A DNA stretch of 64,000 bases, from assembly GCA_035048485.1 (NCBI GenBank), contig CM068581.1:67910381-67974380 (forward strand), read 5' to 3'. The notes under the pieces were generated by a model that was not told the origin of the DNA, did no database searches, and saw only the letters and a list, made by a program, of their open reading frames with translations. This stretch comes from Pteria penguin. Taxonomy: Eukaryota > Mollusca > Bivalvia > Pterioida > Pteriidae. Positions within the stretch are counted from its first letter, which is position 1. Every line of letters begins with the position of its first letter. The position numbers were made by a program, and so were the translations under genes. Positions 1 through 10,679 of this stretch are shown in pieces.

Positions 1-2218
1 TCGTCAACAAGAATATTTTGATATTTGCACATGGCTTCTTATAATTACTCATATATTTATTTCATACATATTTACAAATTATTAATATTCCAATACAGCA
101 CACATATTTTTTCTACGGGTCGAGTTTGATCTTTAAAAGCTATTAGTTACACATTGCATTCACCATTACCATACATTGCATGGAATGGATTGAATGAGGG
201 AAAATGCAGCTCATTAAAATTTCTAAACGCATATAGAAATAATCTAATACCTTAACAACATGTAATAATTTGGGGTCCGTCCTAGTAATGTATATTGGTA
301 TTCTCCTCTTAATACCCATGCTTTTCTTGTGTTTATATGAAGGTGACCAAAATAATTCATCTCTATATGCTCTGATATTTATTATATAAAGTGCATTGGT
401 TATTCCACAGATAGTCCAAACCTACGCGCGATATATTGATCATTCTTTTTACTGCAAAATTGGAATGCATTTTATTAAAATCAGTTTGAACGTTCTAATT
501 TTATCATGTTCTAAACATTGTATCTGCGATAGTGACATTTGTAAGTGATTACATGACCTCATAGATAATGCTATAAGACACTTCAAAAGCTGAAAGAGTT
601 TGACCCTTCATATATTGAAAAACAAATAATAATCTCTGTTCAAATTTCCGAATCCCTTCAAAACAGAATGTTTCATTCTGGTCCCCTAAGCACTCGTCTA
701 CACAACTCTCTGGCACCTCCATTGCCTCCAAAATGCTAACCATGTAGGTTAAATTTTAGTTTCCATTTATCTTGCCTTCCTCAAGAAAATTAATCATGAT
801 TATTCCCTGATAGAGATAGAGGCTAACACATTGTCAGTTAGGTAAGTTTTAGGACCGGTGAGCCACGATGCATCAATTGCATGCTTTGTTTCTTAGATTA
901 AGGATCGAAATGGTGAAAGCAAGTTTCATCCTGAGTGACGATTCGATTCGTAAAATCCTCGGGATCGTCCTCAGTGAAAAAAAAAAGATGCAAAGAAACA
1001 TGAAACCTCTTTCTTTCTTCTTTTTTTTTTTTTTTGTCTTCAGTCAACATTTTACCGACCTACTAGCCAAGACATGCAATAGATGTCGCTTAAGATCTTG
1101 CAGGGTTTGCCTTCATTCACACATGACAAGATTGTGCAAAGTATAAACGTTTCGACTGTGGTACCTTCTTGAGACATCCAAACCGTTCTTTATTTTCAAT
1201 TCTGTCTTTCCTCCCCCTATATTCAACAGTCCATTTTAATAGTACAATTGGTGACGCCGTCTCAAGTATTTACATGAATCCTCTTGATTTACCTTAGGGT
1301 CATCCCCTTCGTACATAGATTCTTATTCACTGCTCTAACTTCAGTTTTCGCAATTTGATTTAATTGAACCCTCCAACGTTTAAGAGCCAATTTCGTATAT
1401 AATTTTTAAATACTACTCTTTCTACGCTAGTATAGATGGTAGTGGAGTATATCGAATTAACTGAAGTACTCCTGGTACATGTTAGACACTTATGTACCTG
1501 CCGAAGATAATCTGCTTTCTCCGTGCACCCTTCTTTTCTTTACAATGATATATAGTAAATAATTCTAAAACCCACTGAATAAAATATACGAAATTATACG
1601 AAAAATTTATAACTTCTATGCATGAAATATAAAAAGAGAGCAGTGGTTGTATTTGTTTTTTTTTTTTTATTTTCAAAGTCTACATTATCATGCTGTTGTT
1701 TCTTTTCCCTTTACGGCATCCAGTGAATGTCGGATCCCTTCATTCTGTAATTATAAAAGACATATATTCAAATTTACTTTCTTTCTTAGAAAAAACAAAA
1801 GAAGAAACTTGAGGACTTTAATAACAATGATAGATTTATGCATGCTGTAATGAAATTCTTTGTTATATTACGTTGCCCAGAGCTACGATAGAATAACGAG
1901 GAATGGGACATTCGGTGTATACTATTTTATACTCTCATTTATACACCATGTTTTAATAGCAAATATTGCAAGACCGTCATGTCAGTATAGTTAATTCCTA
2001 TGTATTTACACATGCTTACTACGCGAAGTGAACCCAGATACAGTGAATGAGGACATTATCTCCTCTGTAAAGATTAAGACAATTTCGACATTCCCAACCG
2101 TAAGGTTAGTCTGAGTTGATTGAAAAAGTGTGCATAATTATGTAATATGCCTAATACATGATTTAAGGTTGTTGTGATTATCTCATGGTCACACTCTAGA
2201 TGTTTAAGGTACCTAATT
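1..2218. other. Gene-poor flank with simple A/T tracts
   Basis: No gene is firmly supported here. The stretch is AT-rich, with short poly-T runs near 1020-1036 and 1656-1667. One short open frame at 549-743 on the minus strand is listed separately as a weak candidate. Confidence 0.5.
549..743 (-). CDS. Weak candidate exon, unrecognised
   Basis: An open frame of 64 codons with an in-frame stop just upstream of its ATG. Its composition (LEAMEVPESCVDECLG near the start) is more protein-like than neighbouring frames, which are mostly low-complexity. It lies downstream, on the same strand, of the BIR-like gene at 2219-6808, but no splice signal in the right phase links the two. I do not recognise the family. 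It could be an exon of another gene running off the window or a chance frame. Confidence 0.15.
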   Translation of the reverse strand: MVSILEAMEVPESCVDECLGDQNETFCFEGIRKFEQRLLFVFQYMKGQTLSAFEVSYSIIYEVM

Positions 2219-5200
2219 TCATTTAACCAGATGGATGGGCACATAGTGTTGAAAAAATACTGTTTCCGAATTTCTACGAAATATCTGAATACGATCTGCA
2301 AATTAAAAGAAAAGAAAAGCTCTTTGTACAAAGTTGATCGTAATATAATGGCAAAGACCATATACCATAAAGTGATCCCCTCCACATTTTTATGTAGACT
2401 GTCCTTGAACTCTATGGCGGACCTTTATTTAAACCCTCTCAGGTAAGGTAATATGTTGAACCCCTTCCGGTTTACTTGCATGTCTGAACTCCTGCAGATC
2501 AGGGACCTTACCTTTTTTTATACGTGAAATCAACATGCTGACATCACTCAATACTTGTCATATTTATATTCATTCCATGATAATATCCATATTTATATTT
2601 TCTTGACCTGTCTACTTAGGTAGCCTCCTTTATCTCTGTGTGGCAGGTTATTTATTAATGTTGAAATTAGGTACTGTTATGTACTACCTTAATGGTGAGT
2701 GGGAAGCTGGACCCGTAAAACGGGTAACCACACCAATTGAGTGACGATTGTCATATCAGTTGACTTTCCTAAGTCGGTAGCAGAATTATATTACAATCAA
2801 ATATTTAAGTGATGTATTATTGTTGGCTTGTTTTTGTATTCATATCCGTGGTGACCTTTCTCATAAAGCTGAATCATATATCTCCTAACCATTCTTTGAT
2901 CCAGAGTAACTATTTCAATAATGCTTCCTTTCGTAATTTCGTATTTCTGTGCAATAATTGTAACACCATTTCTTTAACCCATTTCCCCTAGATTTACACT
3001 AGCAGAAAGTACCAATGTTTACAAATTTATTACTGCATTTTGAAATCAATTTTTGCGATACGTTTTGTACACTTTTGTTTAGTTATGTGTTCTCCTCTTA
3101 CAAATGACAAAGACCGACGGTTGTCAGCCAGATTAAGTCATATACAGGCATACTATTTATAAAGTAACTTAAGAGCATTCCAAGTTTTAATGTAGGAGTA
3201 AGTAGCTTATCACAAAACATCTTACACATGTCTAAAGTGTCAAATTGGTCATAATTTTACGCAAGCAAAACCACTCTCAAGTCTATTTTTCCATACTTAG
3301 GACAAAGCAATGTTAATAACAAAAGAGTGAGAGAGAAAGAAAAAAAGAAAGAAAGAGAGAGAAGAGGACAAAAAAGGGGGTTGTTGCATTGTTAGCAATG
3401 GAAATTACAATGAAAATATAAGGAGAGAAAAGTTTGTTATAACCGAGCACAAGTAGACTACAGTACTAGAATATGTCGACGACGAGAATTGAATACTAAT
3501 AGTGAGGTTTAGCTTATCGCAGGCTTAAAACTTGAACTTGTAGATAAATTAAAAACAGAGAAGGAAAAACATATCACCAGACTGAGTGTCACACCTTGAC
3601 ATATTAAAACACTTTTAAACATTACCATTATGACATTCTCAATCGAAACGCTTTACTTCCGCATACCAGCTCCCTCTATATGATAAATATAGAACATATA
3701 TTCCTATTAATTTAGTGCACCATATGCGCATCTAAGGACAGAGCTATGCATGAGGGAGATACTCCTTAGTTCTAGAGTGATTTACTTAATTTGATGACTG
3801 AAAATTTGAAGTATATATTTCATGTCAGTACAAAAGCACTGAAAACTAAAATTATGATGCCCTTGGGAACTATCAGTCCACCAGCAGTGACACCGGCCTA
3901 GTGGTTATAATAAATATAGAAAATATATACCTTTTAATTTAGTGCACCATATGCGCATTTCGACAACTTATGTTTCTTCAGTGATGCTCGTGGCCAAACG
4001 ATTGGAATTCTCAAAATATATAAACATTTGAAGAGCAGAGTTGAAACCAAAATGACCGAAAAGTGAACCAAAGAATCTATCTAAGGACAGAGCTATGCAT
4101 GAGGGAGATACTCCTTAGTTCTAGAGTGATTTACTTAATTTGATGACTGAAAATTTGAAGTATATATTTCATGTCAGTACAAAAGCACTGAAAACTAAAA
4201 TTATGATGCCCTTGGGAACTATCAGTCCACCAGCAGTGACACCGGCCTAGTGGTTATAATAAATATAGAAAATATATCTTGGGGACTATCAGTCCACCAG
4301 CTGTGACACCGGCCTAGTGGTTATAATAAATATAGAACATATATACCTATTACTTTAGTGCAACATACGCGCATTTCGACAACTTATGTCTCTTCAGTGA
4401 TGCTCGTGGCCAAACGATTGGAATTCTCAAAATATATAAATATTTGAAGAGCAGAGTTAAAACCAAAATGACCGAAAAGTGAAACAAAGTATCTATCTAA
4501 GGACAGAGTTATGCCTAAAGGAGAAATTGTTTAGTTTTAGAGTGATATACTTAATTTGATGACTGAAAATTTGAAGTATATATTTCATGTCAGTACAATA
4601 GCACTGAAAACTAGACATGATGCGCTTGGGGACTATCAGTCCACCAGCTGTGACACCGGCCTAGTGGTTATAATAAATATAGAACATATATACCTATTAA
4701 TTTAGTGCACCATATGCGCATTTCGACAACTTATGTCTCTTCAGTGATGCTCGTGGCCAAACGATTGGAATTCTCAAAATATATAAACATTTGAAGAGCA
4801 GAGTTGACACCAAAATGACCGAAAAGCGAACCAAAGAATCTATCTAAGGACAAAGCTATGCATGAGGGAGATACCCCTTAGTTTTAGAGTGATTTACTTA
4901 ATTTGATGACTGAAAATTTGAAGTATATATTTCATGTCAGTACAAAAGCACTGAAAACTAAAATTATGATGCCCTTTGGGACTATCAGTCCACCAGCAGT
5001 GACACCGGGCTAGTGGTTATAATAAATATAGAACATATATACCATTTATATACAACTTATGTCTCTTCAGTGATGCTCGTGGCCAAACGATTGGAATTCT
5101 CAAAATATATAAATATTTGAAGAGCAGAGTTAAAACCAAAATGACCAAAAAGTGAAACAAAGTATCTATCTAAGGACAGAGTTATGCCTTAAGGAGAAAT

Positions 5201-6808
5201 TCCTTAGTTTTAGAGTGATATACTTAATTTGATGACTGAAAATTTGAAGTATATATTTCATGTCAGTACAATAGCACTGAAAACTAGACATGATGCGCTT
5301 GGGGACTATCAGTCCACCAGCTGTGACACCGGCCTAGTGGTTATAATAAATATAGAACATATATACCTATTACTTTAGTGCAACATACGCGCATTTCGAC
5401 AACTTATGTCTCTTCAGTGATGCTCGTGGCCAAACGATTGGAATTCTCAAAATATATAAATATTTGAAGAGCAGAGTTGAAACCAAAATGACCGAAAAAT
5501 GAACCAAAGAATCTATCTAAGGACAGAGCTATTCATAAAGGAGAAATTCCTTAGTTTTAGAGTGATTTACTTAATTTGATGACTGAATCTTGAAGGAAAG
5601 TGTACAAAACGTATCGCGAATATTGATTTCAAAATGCAGTAAGAAATATGTAAACATCAATTTCATGAAATAATATATCATTCCATATTATAAATACATA
5701 CATGTACTGTTGAAGCATTTAAAAGTAAAAAAGTAGATGTGAACATATGCAGAAAAACAATCAAAAGCAGTTTAAATAAAAAAAACCCAAAATCTATTAC
5801 AAAAACAATGCATTTTGTTTCCTTCGAATGTCAGTGTTTGATATATTGGTATAGACTTTGAAGCGATACATCACAGAAAAATTCTGCTCTATACAGCTAA
5901 TGCTGCAATTGGTGAAATACATATGTAATTGATTTATTTGCCACTCTTTAAATTTGCATTTATTATATAGGCATGTGCTTTGTATATATCAATTAATGCC
6001 AAGACCTGTATAGCGATACATTCATTAAACAGCACAATAAATACATATACTTACACAGTTTTGATTTAGAAACCATACGGCATGTATAATGATGCCACTT
6101 CGAAAGTGATTGGATGTCATAATAATGCTCTGGAATAAGAATTAGGATATGATATAAAAAATGTAAATCAGTCATAAAACTTTAAATGTAAAAAGAGGTG
6201 TTGTCGAGAACTTGGCATTTATCTGAATAATATCAACATACATCTACATATTTATTATATTCTATAATCCAGGTATGTAACCCTCAACCCCCCCCCCCTT
6301 CCTAGGGGAATTTTGAAAGGATAATTTTTGAAAAATTATAAAAAGCAGGGCCATGTTAGAACTTTGGCTAATGCTGCTTTTTGCACCTTAGAATTGGCGA
6401 TCATCAATGTTTGGCATGACAAATATCGTTGTAACTTTGAGAAAGTTAGAAATTCATAATATTTATCACATGGTCAATTAAATCCAAAACTCACAATTGC
6501 CCAGACGACTAACGAGCAGACATGGCAATTTTCGCTGCTTTTTATATAAGTTTTTATAAACCAATACCATTCAAAAGAGGGATTTAGCCGAAAAAGGACT
6601 ACAAAACTTATTTTAAATAGTTACCATCGATTAAGCATTTCACCCTTCCACAGTACTGGCACTGTATCAAGAAACCGGACATGTAAGTAAAGCCATGCTT
6701 TACTAAGGCATCCTTATTAAAAAGTGGAATGGTACAATTCTTAAAGGATATGATTCTTTCGCCTTCTTCAATGTCCTCATCCGGAGCGTCATCCCATGGA
6801 CGTGTCAT
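2219..6808 (-). CDS. BIR-like short zinc-binding protein, copy 1 (three exons, 111 aa)
   Basis: Model: complement(join(2219..2295, 6055..6129, 6625..6808)), exons 77, 75 and 184 nt, both introns in phase 1 with GT-AG ends. Exon 1 resembles the first half of a BIR domain: a helix start near residues 18-22, LVKHGF near 35-40, then CQYCG with Cys50 and Cys53. Exon 2 supplies SLSKWHHYTC, ending in Cys78. A normal BIR has C-x2-C-x16-H-x6-C; here the spacing is C-x2-C-x20-H-H-x2-C, exactly as in the paralogue at 8844-12925. ATG choice: with no upstream splice there is an in-frame TAA shortly before it. Relative to the paralogue, exon 3 has one extra T in a T6 run, so the last residues diverge after a shared RxNSE-like stretch; this C-terminus may be decayed. 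The 3.8-kb second intron holds a tandem repeat array. Function is unknown; descent from an IAP BIR is inferred. Confidence 0.6.
3015..3075 (+). repeat. Left arm of a 61-bp inverted repeat
   Basis: This segment is close to the reverse complement of 5597-5657, with a few mismatches. Together the arms bracket the tandem array between them, giving a unit of about 2.64 kb. The pair lies in intron 2 of the BIR-like gene copy 1. Confidence 0.75.
3682..5590. repeat. Tandem array of ~350-bp monomers, retroelement-terminus-like
   Basis: Five to six diverged monomers, anchored by the repeated GGACAGAGCTATGC-like string near 3735, 4084, 4500, 4849, 5173 and 5520 (steps of about 349, 416, 349, 324 and 347). 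Each monomer contains a conserved GATGCTCGTGGCCAAACG block and a CACCGGCCTAGTGGTTATAA block. Some are internally deleted. Four copies keep a short hairpin, read on the minus strand as CTGAAGAGACA-loop-TGTCGAAATGCGC. Tandem partial copies with inverted flanks are typical of Penelope-like elements, but no reverse transcriptase frame is present here, so the assignment is inference. Confidence 0.65.
3942..3981 (-). other. Hammerhead-like hairpin motif (one of four copies)
   Basis: On the minus strand the DNA reads CTGAAGA, a short GAC/GTC stem, then GAAA followed by a GC-rich hairpin. This fits the CUGANGA...GAAA core spacing of hammerhead ribozymes. Sister copies lie at 4358-4396, 4705-4744 and 5378-5416. 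Stem I is not evident and the residue opposite A15.1 is C rather than U, so activity is doubtful. Confidence 0.3.
5597..5657 (-). repeat. Right arm of a 61-bp inverted repeat
   Basis: Reverse complement of 3015-3075 with few mismatches. It closes the 2.6-kb repeat-filled unit in the BIR-like gene intron. Confidence 0.75.
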
Positions 6809-8233
6809 TTCTGTTGAATGTATTTATTTCTGGTAAAACTTGCACTATATAACAAAAATGAATAAAAATGTTATTAAATGATATTCCAGAATCCATCATA
6901 GCATGTGAATGTTGTCTAAAGAAATAGAAAAATGTATGCAATAAGTGCATCAATTTTCGGTTTGACAACTTCTAAAATTTCCTGAGATATCATGATGGTC
7001 TTCCAATTATAGAAGAGAAAACAAAAGACATCTAACCAAACCATATGAAACAAGCTGTTATCAAGTTGACCAAGCTGTTATGATGCCACAATTTAAATCT
7101 ACTTACGCTGGTTGGATTGTTTGAGTACTCAACTGTCTGTGGTTCTTTAAATGGCGGGATATGTCAAACTATGTGCTGGTTGCACATGCGCGTTGACCTC
7201 ACCATAGAGTGCATTATGAGATGCATAGTTTATATCTTTTGTTGTGATAATACGAAAGTCGGAAAATCCTTATCCCGAAATTTTACAAATAAACAATATT
7301 ATCCAAAACCTTCGACTGAATAAATGTAGATCACAAAACATCACGAGATTAAACTGTTAGCCCTAATGTCTACATGTTATAAGGTATCCAAAGATGATAA
7401 TCGATAAAAACCTTTCTCAGGATTGTTTGTTTTGTTTTTGGGGTTATTTCAATCTTCTTCTTCTTTTCTCTACATTCCATTCCTTATCATCCGGGTATAT
7501 CCTTGTTTTGTTCGAAAACACGAAACAGAAAAGTACAGACTGTTTTATCTGCCATTTCGACTAAAACATCAGCCATTTTCTCATTCAATCAGCACAAAAT
7601 CTATTTCAATTATTTTATCCAACGATTAGTATACGATGTTTGTAAAGTTCGACATTCTCTTCATGAGTCTTGGTCACACTTCGAAAAAATCTTAGTTGTA
7701 GTTTCATCCATCGGACTGTTTATCACGAGAGTTTAAGTCGCAAATAGTTCGAAATGTAAACTATTTCAGACAAGCATAGGCATGATATACCGTATATTTA
7801 AAGTTTATCGATATAAGTATTCCTATACCCCATAAACTAATTCACCATGCACAACAACGATTGGTGGGTATTTAAATCCTGCTCATTGATCCAAAGGTAT
7901 TCAATATTTTATCAAACTGAATTAATTATAAACAGAGCTGCTATACGTACTATATGCTTATTCAAGTATAGATAGTAGAGTTGTGATACAATGAACCTTG
8001 TCTATTTACATACGTATCAGATTTAACTTAGTTGGTATTTAACTCCGTGTGATATACTTCAACTCTCTCTATATTACACATAAATATCTGCATTTCATTA
8101 TTACATAGTTACCCATGTTTGACCCATGTTTCTTCTTTAAGAACACAATGCATACATTATATAATATCATACATCATACCTCGTGCTTTATATATATACC
8201 GAGAACAACCGACGCTAAAATAAAAAATTTATA

Positions 8234-8269
8234 TGGTCAAAGTTTCGAGGCGATCTGCCCCTTCCTCAG
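8234..8269 (-). repeat. Retroelement-terminus-like motif
   Basis: On the minus strand it reads CTGAGGAAGGGGCAG, then GCCTCGAAAC. It has the same CUGANGA-stem-GAAA layout as the motif in the 3.9-5.4 kb array but a different stem. Probably the end of a second, unrelated Penelope-type repeat; inference. Confidence 0.3.
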
Positions 8270-8559
8270 AACAAAACAATATAAAAAAGTACATAAATAG
8301 ATATATGAAAATTAGGCGGTGATATCGGGCGTCAGCTACATTTTGCGTGTTTGTAGTTCGCTGTCCAAATGTAAAAATACCATTTATAAATAATCCTCCA
8401 TATAGAAAACAAGGATCAACGGGTTTCTCAAGGAGAGAGATCATACAAATTTATTACACACGAAACAGTTATAGAATAATATGTTGCTATCAAATATATG
8501 TAAGGAGACATTAACATAAGTAAACCGTTCTCTAACCGTGTGTAAACGAGCTCAGATCC

Positions 8560-8720
8560 TTGATCAGTAGGAGTCCCGACTAACAGTCAGAGGGACGACG
8601 ATCAGGGCCTTGTGTCCTCTGAAAAGGTTTGGACAAGGCCTGTCATAGAGTCCCCACCGTCCTGTTAGTCAGCGTGTAACGCTCAAGTAAAGGTCTGCAT
8701 TGGGTTGTAGAGGGACCCAA
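8560..8720. repeat. GC-rich block with nested inverted repeats
   Basis: GACTAACAG at 8578-8586 pairs with CTGTTAGTC at 8662-8670. Inside, GGCCTTGT near 8606 pairs with ACAAGGCC near 8633. A separate small hairpin follows (ATTGGGT near 8699, ACCCAAT near 8714). The block is much richer in GC than its surroundings. It could be a structured RNA, a SINE body or a fold-back element; I do not recognise it. Confidence 0.4.
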
Positions 8721-8843
8721 TACAAGATCTAAGGTCTTAGCGATGATCTCGGGGTCATAATGTCGATGTCATTGGCGTTTAATAGAACAAGCCGATATGA
8801 AATTATCGGAACCTTTGACCTTCCTTATCACTTATCACCTCCA

Positions 8844-10230
8844 CTAGATCACCGTAAATATTGGGATGGGAAATTCCTCTGGATACATATTGTTGAAAAG
8901 TAACATTTCCGAATTTAGATCAAATGTCTGAATAAGATCTATAAAAGTTACCAAAAGTTTTTCGAAGTTTATGACATCTATAACCCTGAGTAAGAATTTT
9001 AAAAGTAATCTGAGAATTCTTTTCGTGAAAATCCAAAACGTTATTGCAGGCTCTAGCAAACCGAACATAAAGAACAAACTGAACAGCATCCATATTTATT
9101 GAAGATACAAAAGTAGGGGGAAGCATCTACTTGCATCCAGTATTGAACACCATAGATGAATCCCTATTGATGTCATTAAAACTACCGATAAAACACGCAG
9201 GTTTGGTAAAAATATCGAGGGTTGTTGTGTAAATATGAACAAACATAAGGTATAGGAAGCGGGGTTCATGAACTGGAAATAGTACGAGGTTTCCTGTATT
9301 CTTTGTAGGCGATTATAACTTCATTTAAACATCAGTTAGTACTATATATATAACTGCATTATAATAATGTAAAGCCTTCGTGAGAATCCGAGTGATATGC
9401 TGGTCCATAAAGGCCGTTGTCCTAGTAAAGACAGATCTCTCCCATTCTTTGAAGAGAGCACCCTTCACTTTCAACACAGAGCATTTAACATCGTTTCATA
9501 AGTTATTTTGTATTAGTAATGCATAACCCCATTTTGCATAGCATATTCCTGAGACGGGAATTTAGCTTTTACTTTTAGATCAAATTGATAATAAATTTGC
9601 TCTTTTTGCCATGGTTTTGATTGCATATATCATGATACAGTCTAAATTTGTCGAAATTATCGAATTTGTTGCAATGCGTTTATACAGGTATTGGGTTCTT
9701 TATGTTATTGTCGAAGATTGCACAATTAAAATTCATTGTTCAGTTTCTCATAGAATTAAGAAAAATAACTAGGCGTGTATATTACGGGTAACTTACTCTT
9801 GTCAATGATCTAAAAAAAAGTTTAAATCAGTCTATAAAATGAGACCGATTCCGATCATTTTACACAGATTTTTTACTTCTCCATATATAAATACATATGG
9901 AATTTACACGATTTGACTCTTTCTACTGGGTATATGGGTGACGGGTGCTAGCAAGCAGGAGATGCTCACTCTCCCCGGGCACTGATTTCACTCCACCACA
10001 GGGGTTCACATATGCTATTCAAGCAGACATATTTTGTTATTTTCCACATGTTTTTCATTTTTACTGATTTTGTATGTCCTCTGGTTTCATGATTTTTAAA
10101 CTTATGGTTTAGATTTGTCCATCATCTTTACATTCTATTCATTATCATAAGCGCCACACCACAGTAAAATTCCCTGTATGGGTAGCAAATGGTATGTGGT
10201 ATGAACAAGAACATTTACCCCTGGCAAAAG

Positions 10231-10291
<61 letters not shown>

Positions 10292-10585
10292 AAATGCTTC
10301 GACATTGAAATCGAAATATTAAAGTATTACAGCTGATTATCCAGTTAGCATTTTTATTTCAACATATCAAAGACGTGCATAAACACATTCTTTTACTTGA
10401 TCAAAAAAGAATCGTGTTACACTTATACAAATTTTTCTATTGCAGATTTATTTCTTATTTCTTTAGTTATTCCCATTGTCATATTGATGTCTCTGAAGTG
10501 TTGCATTGCACATAATAACTCTTCTACCGGTACCCAGTCTCTTCCTGAAATTAAAAGGGAAAAGAGTTTTTGTTGTTGTTATTAC

Positions 10586-10644
<59 letters not shown>

Positions 10645-10648
10645 CTAC

Positions 10649-10679
<31 letters not shown>

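Larger units (their letters stand above)
6809..8843. other. Intergenic spacer between the two BIR-like genes
   Basis: No gene found. Holds a repeat terminus near 8234-8269 and a GC-rich foldable block at 8560-8720, both listed separately. A possible ATTAAA polyadenylation signal for copy 2 lies at 8778-8783 on the minus strand. Confidence 0.5.

Noticed and set aside
8920..9126. 68-codon minus-strand frame (starting MLPPTF) overlapping exon 3 of BIR-like copy 2
   Set aside because: A different frame from the exon that aligns with copy 1; upstream sequence shows no similarity between the paralogues.
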